Of a stretch of 64,000 bases of DNA, positions 1 through 12,900 are shown piece by piece. Source of the DNA: Anaeromyces robustus (Eukaryota > Neocallimastigomycota > Neocallimastigomycetes > Neocallimastigales > Neocallimastigaceae). Under the pieces are notes generated by a model that saw nothing but the letters and a program-made list of their open reading frames with translations, did not search any database and was not told where the DNA came from. The DNA lies in NCBI GenBank assembly GCA_002104895.1, contig MCFG01000293.1:24353-88352 (forward strand). Direction: 5' to 3'. The translations under genes were made by a program, and so were the position numbers. Within the stretch, counting starts at the first letter, position 1. The number at the start of each line of letters is the position of its first letter.

Positions 1-875
1 TTTTAATAATTTTTTATAATAAAAAAAAAAACTATTTTATAATAATATTTTATAATTATTTTATAATTAGCTAATTCTATATTTATAATATATAAAATAT
101 TTTTATATTTTATATATTTTATATATCATATGAAATATAAAATATTTAATATATGTTTTTATGTTATATATATATATAATATTAAAATGTTAAAATATTA
201 TTAATTATAATTATAATAAAAAAAATTTTTTTTCCCTAATAATAAAATATGAAATTTTATGCATGAAAAGTAATTTACCAAAAAAAAATTTTTTTCTTTT
301 TTCCATTTTTTTTATTAATAATTAATAATGAAACAAAAAAATAATAATTAAACCGTTATTATATATATTATTATATATAATAAAATAAGATTAAATAATT
401 TGAAAAAATATAAAAGAAAAAGATTATCGTTTTTTTTTCTCTTAAATAATCATACCTTTTTTTATTATTTTTCAATAATAAAAAAAAAATAAAAAAAAAT
501 TGTAATATATATTCTTTGATAGAATTTTTTATTAACAAATTTAAATATATATCAATTATATATTTATTAATTAATTCATTAAATAGTTAATTATAATAAA
601 TATATATATATTATTAATTCTTTTTGATAAAGAATATCCTAGTTAAAATAATAGTATAATAATTATAAAAAAAGATAATTATATTTTATCTTTTTCTTAT
701 TTTTTTATTTTATTTTTATTATTATTTTAATAACAATATAATTCACAAAAAAAGTAAAAAAAAAAAAAAATAAATTCAAGAAAATATTAAAATAAAGAAA
801 AAAAAAATTAAACTAAAAAAAAAAAATTTAAGAATAAAAAAAAATATAAAAATAAAAAAAGAAGTGAAATCAAAA
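1..875. other. A/T-rich upstream region of the amylase gene
   Basis: No coding potential is visible on either strand. The stretch is made of poly(A), poly(T) and TA-rich tracts. Its last 100 bases are a nearly pure A-rich leader on the plus strand, as is common just before start codons in this window. It presumably holds the promoter and 5' UTR of the amylase gene, but no specific element can be named. Confidence 0.5.
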
Positions 876-3800
876 ATGAAATTATTCAATAAAAAAAGAA
901 TATTATCATCTTTAATTTTTACTTTAAGTACTAATCAATATTTCAAAACAACTAAAGCTGAAGTTGTTTATCATACAGATAAAATTGAAGATGGTACTAT
1001 TTTACATGCTTTTAGTTGGTCATTTAATACTATAAAAGAAAAATTATTAGATATTAAAAATAGTGGTTATACAGCAGTTCAAACTTCTGCTGTACAAAGA
1101 TGTATTATTCATGATAATGGTAATAAATATTTTGGTAATTGGCAATATGCTTATCAACCTATAAGTCAAGAAGTTGGTAATTATATTGTTGGTAGTGAAG
1201 AAGAATTTAAATCTTTATGTTCCACTGCTAAAAAATATGGTATTAAAATTATAGCAGATGTTGTTCTTAATCATATGACTCCTGATATTAATAATTGTGA
1301 AGGAGATTGGAAAGATCCTAAATGGTATCATGGTTCTATTTCTTTAAAAGATTTTGATGATCGTTATGCTGTTACTCAAGGTAATCTTGTTGGTTTAAAA
1401 GATCTTAAAACTCAAGATCCTGAATATCAAGAAAGAGCTTTAAAACTTTTACAAAAACTTTTAAATGATGGTGCATCTGGATTTAGATATGATGCAGCTA
1501 AACATATTGAATTACCTGATGATTACAATTATGGTGGTAATTTTTGGCCATTTATAACAAAAAATAATAATGCAGAATTTCAATATGGTGAACTTCTTCA
1601 AGGAACAACTTCACGTGATGAAGATTATGCCAAATATTTAAAAGTTACTGCTAGTAATTATGGGTATCAAGTTAGAAAATCTATTAGTAATAATAATTTA
1701 GATACAGGTGATATTGGTGATTATCAAATTCGAGTTAATCCTAGTAAATTAATTACATGGGTAGAATCTCATGATAATTATTCTAATGAAGGAGAAGAAT
1801 CTGTTGGTTTTTCTGATGAACAAATAAAATTTGGTTGGGCTTTAATTGCTTCAAGAAAATCTACTACTCCATTATTTTTTTCTAGACCATTAGGAGGAGG
1901 AGGTAAACATTCTCAATTTCCAAATAAATCATTTTTAGGGGATGAAGGTGATCCATTATATAAAGATGAAACTATTTCATCTATTAATTTTTTCCGTAAT
2001 GCTATGGTAGGCGAAAATGAATTTTTAAGAAATCCATATACTAATGGTCATAAAGATGTTAAAATACTTATGATTGAACGTGGTAATAAAGGTATTGTTA
2101 TTATTAATCTTCATGAAAAAGAAATTACTCTTCAAAGTGAAACTCATTTAGCTCCTGGTGAATATGAAAATCAAAATATTGATAGTCATCATATTAATGA
2201 TAATAATAAAAATATATTTAAAGTTTCAAATGATGGTAAAATTCAAGGTATATTAAAAGGTCGTTCTGTTACTATTCTTTATAAAAATGATACTTCTAAA
2301 CCTAAAATTAGTATTGAAGGATATTCTATGGATAAAGAAATTTCTTTTAAAACTAATTCTATTACTTTAAATTTAATGGCATTTCATGTTAGTAAAGCAA
2401 CCTATTCTATTAATAATGGAAAAGAAATTGAATATGTTCATGGTAATAGTATTAAAATAGGTGAAAATTCTTTCTATGGTGATAAAATTAAAATCAATTT
2501 AAAAGGAATAGGTGAAGATAAAAATGAAGTTATAGAAAAAGAATATATATTTTTGAAAAAGGATCCAAATTCAGTAATAAAAGTTTATTTCCAAAAATCT
2601 AATTCCTGGGGAACTAATATACATTCTTATATTTATCGTAGAAGTGGTATTACTTTAAAACAATGGCCAGGTGAAAAAATGAAACATATAAAAGATAATA
2701 TTTATATGGTAACATTTGATGATGAATTAGAAGGTGCTTTAGTTATTTTTAATGATAATAATAATAATCAATCCCCTGGTGTTGGTGAAAATGGTTTCAA
2801 AATTATAAATGATGGTCTTTTTGATATTGATGGTTATATTCGTCAATATACTGATTCTAAAACAACTACAACAACAATAACAACTACAACAACAACTACA
2901 ACAACAACAACAACTACAACTACATCAAGTACTACTACTACTACAACTACTACTACAACCACCACTACTACTACTACTACACCTCCACCAACCTTAACTA
3001 CTACTACTACTATTACTACTACTACTACTACTATCCCATCACCAACAGAAACACCTCAATTTATTCAAGTTTATTTTGAAAAACCTAATGAATGGAATTC
3101 TAATAATATTAATGCTTATATTTATTATAAAAATGAACAAGGTATTGTTACTGAAGAGAAACGTTGGCCAGGTTTAAGTATGTTAAAAATGAAGGAAGAA
3201 AATTCAAAAAAAATTTATAGTATTTCTATTAATTCAAAATATAATAAAGGTATGATTATATTTAATGATGGTAGACATCAATCTCCAGGTGGTGGTCAAG
3301 ATGGTTTTATCATTAAAGCTAATGGTCTTTATAATATAAATGGTTATATTTGTCAATATATTGATTCAAAAACTACTACTACTACTACTACTTCAACCAC
3401 AACCACTATACCAGTGACAACAACAACTACTACTTCAACCACAACTACTATACCAATAACAACTACAACAACAACAACAACAACTACTACTACTACTACT
3501 ACTACTACTTCATCTTCTGTACCAACCACTATTAAATTATATTATGAAAAACCAAATTCATGGGAATTAAATGGTAATAATAATATTAATGCCTATATTT
3601 ATGCTCAAAAAGGATCAGTTATTAAAGAAATTGGTCAATGGCCAGGTACAGAAATGAAAAAATTAAATAATAATAATAATAATAATAATATTTATTATAT
3701 TGAATTTGATAAGGAATATAATGGAGCTTATATTATATTTAATAATGGTAATAAACAAATTCCAAGCCCAGGAAAACCTGGATTTATTATTTATAATGAT

Positions 3801-4172
3801 GGTTTATATAATATGAATGGATTTTCTGAAAAATATAATGACGGAGAAGGAGAAGAGAATGATTTACCATCATCACCTTCAACAAATAATAATAACATTG
3901 TTACAATTTATTATTATACTCCATGGTCTAAAGTTAATATTCATTATCAAATTGGATCTGAAAGATGGACTTCAACTCCAGGAATTATGATGTCATCCTA
4001 CATAAATGGTTATAAAAAAATTATTATTGATTTAAAGAATGCTACTACATTGACATTTGTATTTAATAATAATGAAAATATATGGGATAATAATCATGGT
4101 AAGAATTATTATATTAATACACCAGGAAATTATATTGTTAAAGATGGTAAAATTAGTTCTGGTTCAGTTTAG
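876..4172 (+). CDS. Secreted GH13 alpha-amylase with three CBM26-like and one CBM25-like starch-binding modules
   Basis: Endo-hydrolysis of alpha-1,4 bonds in starch outside the cell. The frame is open from a GTG at 864, but the first ATG is at 876, giving 1098 residues with a basic, hydrophobic secretion signal (about 1-29). The catalytic part (about 30-480) shows the four GH13 regions: DVVLNH (128-133), GFRYDAAKH with nucleophile Asp206, GELLQG with acid/base Glu239, and ESHDNY with Asp300. The flanking sequence closely resembles Bacillus-type alpha-amylases (subfamily GH13_28), which suggests transfer from Firmicutes. Three similar modules follow (about 565-660, 729-831, 885-989), each with an NSW/NEW, a (Q/R)WPG and an SPG motif, read as CBM26. 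The last about 90 residues (WSKVNIHY, ERW, FNNNENIWDNN) fit CBM25. Thr-rich linkers encoded by ACA/ACT microsatellites separate the first modules. There is no dockerin, so it is probably a free enzyme rather than a cellulosome part. Confidence 0.96.
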   Translation: MKLFNKKRILSSLIFTLSTNQYFKTTKAEVVYHTDKIEDGTILHAFSWSFNTIKEKLLDIKNSGYTAVQTSAVQRCIIHDNGNKYFGNWQYAYQPISQEVGNYIVGSEEEFKSLCSTAKKYGIKIIADVVLNHMTPDINNCEGDWKDPKWYHGSISLKDFDDRYAVTQGNLVGLKDLKTQDPEYQERALKLLQKLLNDGASGFRYDAAKHIELPDDYNYGGNFWPFITKNNNAEFQYGELLQGTTSRDEDYAKYLKVTASNYGYQVRKSISNNNLDTGDIGDYQIRVNPSKLITWVESHDNYSNEGEESVGFSDEQIKFGWALIASRKSTTPLFFSRPLGGGGKHSQFPNKSFLGDEGDPLYKDETISSINFFRNAMVGENEFLRNPYTNGHKDVKILMIERGNKGIVIINLHEKEITLQSETHLAPGEYENQNIDSHHINDNNKNIFKVSNDGKIQGILKGRSVTILYKNDTSKPKISIEGYSMDKEISFKTNSITLNLMAFHVSKATYSINNGKEIEYVHGNSIKIGENSFYGDKIKINLKGIGEDKNEVIEKEYIFLKKDPNSVIKVYFQKSNSWGTNIHSYIYRRSGITLKQWPGEKMKHIKDNIYMVTFDDELEGALVIFNDNNNNQSPGVGENGFKIINDGLFDIDGYIRQYTDSKTTTTTITTTTTTTTTTTTTTTSSTTTTTTTTTTTTTTTTTPPPTLTTTTTITTTTTTIPSPTETPQFIQVYFEKPNEWNSNNINAYIYYKNEQGIVTEEKRWPGLSMLKMKEENSKKIYSISINSKYNKGMIIFNDGRHQSPGGGQDGFIIKANGLYNINGYICQYIDSKTTTTTTTSTTTTIPVTTTTTTSTTTTIPITTTTTTTTTTTTTTTTTSSSVPTTIKLYYEKPNSWELNGNNNINAYIYAQKGSVIKEIGQWPGTEMKKLNNNNNNNNIYYIEFDKEYNGAYIIFNNGNKQIPSPGKPGFIIYNDGLYNMNGFSEKYNDGEGEENDLPSSPSTNNNNIVTIYYYTPWSKVNIHYQIGSERWTSTPGIMMSSYINGYKKIIIDLKNATTLTFVFNNNENIWDNNHGKNYYINTPGNYIVKDGKISSGSV

Positions 4173-5498
4173 AAAAAAAAAGAATAATTTTAAAAATTTT
4201 ATATAAAAAAAAATTGAAAAAAAAAATTTTTTTTATTTTTAAAATATTAATATAGAATTAGAAAAAAAAAAATTAAATCAAATAAAGCAAGAATAATAAA
4301 AAATAATAAAAAAATTAAATAAATAAATAAAGCAAAAATGATAAAAAAATAATAAAAATTGATAGAAAATGTTAATTTAATGAATAAATATTAATATAAT
4401 AAATTATTATTATAATAATAATTAAATATATATTGATAAAAATAATGTATAAGTAGAATATAAAAAATAAAAAGAATATAAATAAAATATAAATAAAATA
4501 AAATAAAAAAAAATATTAAAAAGAAAAAAATTATATATATATTTTTTTGTGTTTTTTATTGTTATGACTATAATCATAACAATAATATTTTAAATAAAGA
4601 TAAAAGAATTTTAAATAAAAACCAAGCATTTTATATTGAAATTTGAATATTAATAATTAAAAAAAAAAAAAAAAAAATGATTAAAAAAAAATAATGATTA
4701 TTAATTTTGGTTGTACTTTACATATATTTTTTTTTTTTTTTGGTAAAAAAAAAAAAAAGAACTTCCAAGAATAAATTAATAATTTTTATAAGTCTTAAGT
4801 TATATATATTAATATTTTTTTTTTTAAAAAAAAAAAGTACTTAACAAAAAACAAATACATAAAAAAAATTTTTGATGTAACAACAATTAAAAGAAAAATT
4901 CTTCTAAGAAATAAAAAATTAAAAATTTCGGGAATTCTTGTGATGAGTAATAATCATAATCATATTAATAAAAAAATTATTTTTCTATAATACAGATTAG
5001 TACTTATATTAAAACTTTGTTTATTAAAAATAATAGTAAAATCTATTTTTAATCATATATTTATTATTTATTATTATTTTTTTTTATTTTATTTTATAAT
5101 TCATTTTTTTGTTATGGTATAAATATACATAGATATTTTAAAACATTATTTGTTTTTATATTATTTCTTATTATTATTATTATTATTTAGTTGTTTATAT
5201 TATTATTATCACTATTATTATTACTCCAAATATTGGTTGATAATAATATTTAAAACTATTATTAAAATTATATATATATATAGATAGATAAGTACTTTTT
5301 TTATTTTTATTTTTATTAAATTCATTAAATATAATTATTTTAATTTATTTTGTTTGAAAAAAAAGTAAGAATTTAAAATTACTTTACTTTTTTTTTATAA
5401 TTAATGAATTTAATTATTTTTAATTTTTAATTTTTATTTTTTAATTTTTTATTAATTTCAATTTAATTTTAATTTAATTTATTTTTTTTGTTAAATTT
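4173..5498. other. Intergenic, A/T-rich
   Basis: Between two convergent genes. It holds homopolymer runs and short TA repeats only. No reading frame, tRNA-like or other RNA-like structure stands out. Confidence 0.5.
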
Positions 5499-6077
5499 TT
5501 AATAAAATATTTTTTTCAAGACTAAAATAGTTTCAATTAAATTGTTGCAACCATGAGTTAAGATAGAAGATAATAAATAACCGTCTAAATCATAAGCAAA
5601 AGCTAATAATAATCCTGAAAAGAATAGAGAAGGAATATATATTAAATCATTTTTTATTGTATTCATATCACTTAAGTGAGCTATAGCAAAAACAAAAGAA
5701 GATAAAATATAGGCTAATATATTTGAATATTTTTTAAGATAACCAAATATACATTTTCTAAAAATAAATTCTTCTAAAAGAGGTCCTACAATACATACAA
5801 GGAAAGTTTGTAATATTGGATTTTTTTTCATACTATCTACAATACCTTTATCATTACCATTACCTTGAGACTCTAAGTTGAATAAATTTAAATAAAAGGA
5901 ACTAAGTCCATATAAGGCTAAACCAAATATAAGTCCTGTTAAATAAACTTTTTTTATGAAAAATTGATTTTTAAAATCTATTAAACCATATTTTATTTTT
6001 TCTTGTATTGAATCTCTTTGCATTATAGAATTGTCATTATCAAGATCAATTGAATGATAATTCATTAAATTATTCAT
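5499..6077 (-). CDS. CPBP-family intramembrane metalloprotease, copy 1
   Basis: A 192-residue membrane protein with the three motifs of the CPBP (CAAX protease / bacteriocin-processing) family: EEFIFR (Glu102, Glu103, Arg107), FAIAH (Phe130, His134) and HGCNN (His175, Asn178/179). In the family these form the active site of a glutamate-dependent intramembrane endopeptidase. Several hydrophobic segments (about 44-64, 88-101, 118-133, 148-162, 165-185) support an integral membrane location. The compact size and GPxLEEFxFR signature resemble small bacterial CPBP proteins more than eukaryotic Rce1, which is longer, so bacterial origin is plausible. It is a paralogue of the gene at 7692-8273 on the same strand; the two share KKNPIL, GPxLEEF and AFAYDxDG. 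The start is the outermost ATG; Met5 is an alternative. The substrate is unknown. Confidence 0.85.
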   Translation of the reverse strand: MNNLMNYHSIDLDNDNSIMQRDSIQEKIKYGLIDFKNQFFIKKVYLTGLIFGLALYGLSSFYLNLFNLESQGNGNDKGIVDSMKKNPILQTFLVCIVGPLLEEFIFRKCIFGYLKKYSNILAYILSSFVFAIAHLSDMNTIKNDLIYIPSLFFSGLLLAFAYDLDGYLLSSILTHGCNNLIETILVLKKIFY

Positions 6078-7691
6078 TTTTTTTGTAAATAAAAACTTTA
6101 ATAATAATAATAATTATTACTTTTGAAATGTTTTAAATATTATGAAAATTATAATTCAAAATTTTATAATATAAATTTTTTTTTTTTTTCAATTTATATT
6201 ATTGTTATTACTATATATATTTATTTTTATTTATTTTGTCATTTATTATGATATAATAATTATTTTTATTTTATATTATATTATTTTATATATTTTAAAA
6301 TTTTAAATTTTAAAATTTTAAAAACTTTTAAATGTTCTTTTTTCTTTTCTTATTATTATTGTTATTTTTGTTGGGCTTTTTGCCTTAAACTTTATTATAA
6401 TTAATTAATTAATTAATTAATTAATTAATCTATTTTTATTATTGATAAATTTTCAAAGAAAAAAAAAAAAATTTATTTTTTTGTGACTTTTTTTCGATTT
6501 TTTATAATAAAAAAAATATCTATAGTTTTAATATTTATTTAATAATCTTTTTATTATTGTTGTCAAGTTTTTAATTAAATTAAAAAGAAAAACTTAAATA
6601 TTTAAATTAATTTTAATGATTTTTATTGGTTAAAATTTTAATAATGACAAATTATTAAAAAATTATTAAAAAATGTAACAATTAGTATTGAAAGCTAAGA
6701 AATAAAAATACACAAAATTTGAAATGAATTGATTGTAAATTATAATAATAAATCAGTATAAAAAGAGTTATGTAATATGTACAAAATGTACAAAATGAAT
6801 AATATTAATAATTAACTCAAACATTTTATATTTATATACATTTTTTAAAAAATAAATAGTAATTTTTTTTTTTTTTACATAATGTTAACTTAGATCAATA
6901 CACACATCAATTAATGCATTAATATATTTATTTATTTATTTAATTAAATTATTATTATTATTATTTTATTTTTTTATTTTTTATTTTTTATTTTTATTTA
7001 TATAATTAATTAATATTCATTCTGTATGTGTTATTTTTTAACTTTTAACAACATACAAAAACAAATATATATATAAAAAAAATAAAAATTAAAAATATTC
7101 ACAATAATATTAAATTTAAATTTGAAATATTAAATACATAATATCAATTATTATTATTTTATTATTATCATTATTAAATTTTTTTTCTAATAATGATATA
7201 TAAGATATACTATATATATTATGATAATAATTTATTTATAAGGATAATTATATTTTAATAATGGTTATATTTTTGATGGTTATTATTTAAGTTTAATAAA
7301 TTTAGAATAAATGTAGATAATAATTATTTCTTAAATTATATTAATAATATTATATTATATTATGTTATATTATATTATTATATTATGTTATGTTTTACTT
7401 TTATATTAAGTTTTTCATTAGATATATGATATGATAAACAATGATATATATTGTAAATGTTTCTTTTTTATAAAATTAATTAATTTTTTTATTGATACTT
7501 TTTTTCTTTGTTGTATTATTTAGAGGGTTATATAATATTTATTATATATATTTTGAAAATAATACTTTTAATAATTAATATTAAAATTCATAATATTATT
7601 ATTTTAAGTATTAATATTTTTTCTTACGAATTATTATTTTCTTATTATTATTTTTTCCTTTTTAATTTTTCTTTTTATTGTAATTTTATTT
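6078..7691. other. Intergenic between the two CPBP genes
   Basis: A/T-rich spacer that includes an (AATT)n run near 6401-6428 and many TA and TTA microsatellites. The only open frame (7508-7708, plus) codes for Ile/Leu/Tyr/Phe-rich low-complexity sequence and is not credible. It must contain the promoter of the downstream minus-strand CPBP copy. Confidence 0.5.
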
Positions 7692-8273
7692 TTAGTAATT
7701 GTTTATAAAGAAACAAATTGTATCGAAACCATTATTTAAAGCATGGGCGATAATAGAGGCTAAAAGACAACCATCAAAATCATAAGCAAAAGCTAAGATA
7801 AAACCAGAAACAATATATATTGGTAGACTAATATATTCATTATATGAAAGTAAATTCTTAAAATCAAGATGACTTAAACCAAAGAGTATACAAGATACAA
7901 GATAAGCTAATATTTTAGAATAATTATTAATTATACCAAATAATAATTTTCTAAAAACAAATTCTTCTAAAATAGGTCCAAGCACAGTAATAGAAAGAAT
8001 CATTAATATTGGATTCTTTTTTAATTGTTCTTTCAATTCATTTTCATTATTATTACTAGATATTTTTAATACTGAAGTGTATAAATAATTATATCCAGCA
8101 AGAAATATAAAAGCAATAATACCAGTAATATAAACCCTTATTCTAAAGAATTGATGTAAAAAATCAACAAAAGAATCTTTTTGACTTTGAATAAAACTCT
8201 TTTTTTTTTGTTGTTGGTTAATTACATTTTCATTAGTTTTATTATTATTCTTAATATCAATAGTATAAACCAT
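7692..8273 (-). CDS. CPBP-family intramembrane metalloprotease, copy 2
   Basis: A 193-residue multi-pass membrane protein, paralogous to 5499-6077. Motifs: GPILEEFVFRK (Glu103, Glu104, Arg108), FGLSH (Phe131, His135) and HALNN (His177, Asn180/181), all needed for CPBP proteolysis. A polar, Asn/Lys-rich N-terminus (1-38) precedes the first membrane segment (about 46-64). The two copies align along their whole length, but the soluble N-terminus and the loop between the first two membrane segments have diverged, so the duplication is not recent. Both copies keep every catalytic residue, so both may be active. In bacteria, small CPBP proteins often give bacteriocin self-immunity or process peptides; the fungal role cannot be told from the sequence. 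The start is the only in-frame ATG near the conserved region. Confidence 0.85.
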   Translation of the reverse strand: MVYTIDIKNNNKTNENVINQQQKKKSFIQSQKDSFVDFLHQFFRIRVYITGIIAFIFLAGYNYLYTSVLKISSNNNENELKEQLKKNPILMILSITVLGPILEEFVFRKLLFGIINNYSKILAYLVSCILFGLSHLDFKNLLSYNEYISLPIYIVSGFILAFAYDFDGCLLASIIAHALNNGFDTICFFINNY

Positions 8274-9505
8274 TTTTTGTTATTTATTTTTTCTTAATTT
8301 AATAAATTTAATTAAATTTTGATATTATGATTATAATTTTTAAATTACGTATTGAATTTGAAATGTTTATATAAAAATATAATAGTAGTTTTTTTTAATA
8401 ATATTTTTCAAAGAAAAAAAAAAGTTTAATATGGAAAATTTACTACTTTTATATATTTTTTTTGTATTATGAATAATTAATTAATAAATTTTAATTAATT
8501 TATTTTCTAATTAATGAATAAAAAATTAATCGTTTATAATGTAATAAATAAATGAATAATAAAGTAAATACAAAAATAGATGAATAAATAAATATCAATT
8601 AAATAAAATTTATGGTTTTTTAATAAATAATTTTGGCTAAGTTTATTTTTTTTTGTTTTAAATTTTATTATATTTTTTATAATAAATAAAGTTTACCATA
8701 AATTAAATATAAAATTATGACATAATAATTTTTTCATATAAAAAAAATTTTTTTTTCTATTCTATAAAACAAATAGAAATTTGTATTTAATTAGCATTTC
8801 ATTAGTATTATCCAATTCATCAAATAATGGATTAAAATATGTAACTGCCATTTCTTTTAATTAATAAAAAAGGAGATATTTTTTTTATAATAAATTATAA
8901 TTATTTATTATTATTATTATTAAGAATAATGGAATCTAGATTAAAAATAAAAAATAAAAATAAAAACAAAAAAAAAAAAAAAAAATAAAAAATTAAAAAA
9001 TAAAAACAAAAATAAAAACAATTAAATAAAAATTTAAGAGACTTTTTTGAATTTAAATTAATAAATTACAACTGTTCTATTATTTATATTTGTAGTTTTA
9101 TTAGATTTTTTTAGGTTTTTTATGAATTAATTCTTTTAATACTTTGATCTATTTTAATTATATATATATAAATGTAATAATATAATCATATAATATTTAC
9201 TATTTACTTAGCAATAGAATTATTAATTAATTAAACATTTATAATTTATTTTGATTCTCTCTGTAATTAAACAAAAAAGAAAAGAAAAAATAAAAAATAT
9301 TTTAAATATAATTTTTTTTTAATCTAAAATGATTATTTAAATTCTTTTTTTTTTTTTATAAAATAAAATAGAACACAAATAAAAATAAAAATGGAAATAG
9401 AAATAAAAAGAGAAAAAGAAGTTAGAATAAAAATTATATTTTTATTGGTAATTCTGTATTATGGACTTTTATGTTAACTTTGGCAAATTTTTTTAAACTT
9501 TTTCG

Positions 9506-9528
9506 AACACCCCCCAAAAAAAGGTGTT
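9506..9528. other. Small hairpin in a GC-richer island
   Basis: Six-base inverted repeat AACACC / GGTGTT (9506-9511, 9523-9528) around an 11-base loop of C4A7. It is one of very few C-rich spots in the 6-kb desert. The function is unknown and it may be chance. Confidence 0.25.
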
Positions 9529-9792
9529 ACATAATAAAATATATAACAATAGTAGAATTAATAAAATAAAAATTATTAATTAAATTAAACTTTTAAATTA
9601 TTATTTTTTTTTTAGCCAAATTATTATTATTTCATATATAAAAATAATTTTCTATTTGATTATTTATAATAATTTTTTATAATTATATTTAATATATATT
9701 AAAATTCTTTTTTTTTTTTTATCCATTTAAAAATTAATATTTAGTTTAGGTAATAATGAAATATAAAACATATATACTTAGTAGGAAATTAA

Positions 9793-9999
<207 letters not shown>

Positions 10000-12900
10000 C
10001 AAAGATAAAATATATAATGGTTACATAAGTTAATGAACAACAAATATATAAAAAACAATTAGAGTTTTCATTCTATTATTACATTATTAATAATATAATC
10101 TTTTATAAATTGTTTATTTAAACATATAGATTATTAACTTTTATATCTGATTCTAATTAATATTAGATAATAAATATTAATAATTATTATTATTATTATT
10201 TTTTATTATATTGTTTAATAAAATTTATATAAATTTTAGTAAATATTATTAAATATAATAAACATAAAAATTGTATTTTTAATATAAAAGTAAAATAATA
10301 AAAAATATTATAATATAATTATAATAGATAATAGATAATAGAAAATAAAAAATAAAAATTAAAAAATAAAAAATAAAAATATTATATATATCATTAATAA
10401 TTGTTATGTTAGATGTATTTTATAATTTTTATGATTATGAATTTTTTACTAAATAATAATATATTAGGTAGTTAAAATTTTAGTTTATATGTGAAATAAT
10501 TTTAACTATTGATTATTTACATTATTGAAAAGATCAATTGGTACTGTATTAGAGAATATTTTATATATTTATATTTATAAATTATTTATATTATTATATA
10601 CTGATAGTTTATTTCATATCATAAACTATTAATTATATTCTTAATTGTTAGAATATTAAATTTCTTTATATGAGTATTAGTTATATTAATTGACGTAAAA
10701 TATATTAATTAATCTATTATTTAAACTATTCTCTTTATTTATTTAAAATTATAATAATACAATGAATCTCTTTATTTGAAATACATCATGTAATTAATCA
10801 AATATTTCATTATTTTTAACAATAATCATATTAATATAAATATCTTGCATTTTCCAATAATGTTAATCGATAGTTAATTCATTTAAATATTAATATTTAT
10901 AATAAATAAAACCAAACTATTAATTTTGGAAGTTATGTTTTTATGTTTTTAAAAATTATTTAATATAATTTATTTATTTATTAATATTTATAAATATTAT
11001 ATTATATTATATTATATTTATTTATTTATTTATTTATTTAAATATGTGTGAAATTATGAAATTATAAATATTTTATAAGGAATTTTATGTTCTTCTTTGA
11101 CCTAATATAATTTATTAAAAAACTAATATCAATATTAATTAGTATTAAATTTAAATAAATAATTGTGCAAATTATTTTGTACTAACTAAATTTATATATT
11201 TATATCTTTTTTTAAATAATTATAATATTACAAAAAAAAAAAAAAAAAAAAACTAATTTGATATTTTTAATTATTTATTATTTAATATTCAATAACTTTA
11301 ACTCTAGTCATGTTTAGAATAGTTATTATTATTGAATAATATTTGTGTTATTATGTATTAATAAAAAATTATTATTATAAATGTTATTACATTATAATTC
11401 TTGTTAAATATTATAATTGAATATATAAAATATTAAATATTAAAATATAAAAATATTAATTAAAATTTTTGTTATTTTACTTTAATAGTTAAATTTTTTT
11501 TATTATTTAGATTTAGATTGCTTAAAATAAAAAAAAAAAAAATTAAAAAAATAAATTAAAAATTTTTTTGTCCTACCAAAATTCAGTTAAATAATATTAA
11601 ATGATTTGGAAAGATTAAGTGACAATCATCAGCAATATGACTGTTTGTATATTATTTTGTCTTCCTATTGTTTAATTATTTTTATTATTTTAATGTAAAT
11701 CTAATATTCCAAGGAGAATGACTAAAAAATAAAGAAAAGAAAAGAAATATAATAAAAAAAGTTTAAAAAAATAAAAAAGAAATGGTACAAAAAATTATAT
11801 ACAAAATTAAATCATTTAAAAAAAAATAAATCAAAATTAAATCATTATAAAAATATTAAATATCAATATATAAATATTTTCCCTAAAATTAAAAATGTAA
11901 TGATAAATATATATAAAAGTTTTAATATTTTGATTTCAATCCATTTTTAAACCTTTTTTTTATCTCATTTCATTTTGATTTTGAAATTTTGATTTTAATT
12001 TATTTTTAACACTTTTTTTCTATTATTATAATAATAAATCAGTGATCAAAACATTTTTATTTTTATAACTATATATTACATTAATATTTATAATATAGTA
12101 TCTATTTTTTATATTATTTTATTTTTCAATAAAATAAAATAAAATAATACAATTAAGTATTATTATTTTTAAACTATCCATTCATAAAATTTATTATTTT
12201 ATATATTTTGTTTTTTTAAATAATTAATCAATCAATTAATTAAAGAATTTTTTTTATTTTTCTTTTTTTTTTTTCTTTTATATTTTATATTATCACATTA
12301 TTTTATGAAGATGGTAAATAAAATAGAAATAAAAATATTGAAAAATGGATAAATAAAAGTTTATAAAAAAATATAATTATTAATTCAAAAGATTAGAAAA
12401 AAAAAACAATTTTAATTAATTTATGAAAAATAGAAAAAGAATAAAGGAAAAAGGAAAAAAAAAAATAGAAATGAGTAATAAAATAAATTGTGATTGTTAA
12501 TAAATAAAATTTTTTATTATATTTTAAAATTTTTATAAATTAAAAACTTTAAAAAATTATAAAATCAAAAAATTCCTTTTAATATTATTAAAATATAAAG
12601 TTTTATGAATATATTTTATTTTAATTAATTTTTTTATTAATTATTATTATTATTCCTTTATTATTTTTATTTCTTTTTTATTAATTTTATTATCAATAAT
12701 TATTATTTTTTATGATAATTTATTTTTTTTTTTTTTTTTCTTTATAAAATGTTGTTATTATGTTATTTACATTCAAAATAATTAAAGCAACTTTAATTAT
12801 TATAAAAAAAGTAATCAATAAATATTTACTATAAAATAAACTTTTTTTCATATAAGCATGCAACAAAATGATCTTCCAAATTATTAATAAAACGGAAATT

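Noticed and set aside
864-875. In-frame GTG upstream of the amylase ATG
   Set aside because: A nuclear fungal gene should start at ATG; starting at 876 also gives a better signal peptide.
7508-7708. 66-residue Ile/Tyr/Phe-rich open frame overlapping the end of CPBP copy 2
   Set aside because: Low-complexity A/T translation on the strand opposite a real gene end.
11578-11637. Possible minus-strand C/D-box snoRNA (CTGATGA at 11626-11632, CTGA at 11583-11586)
   Set aside because: The C box is off-consensus, no clear terminal stem pairs, and such short motifs are expected by chance in 6 kb.
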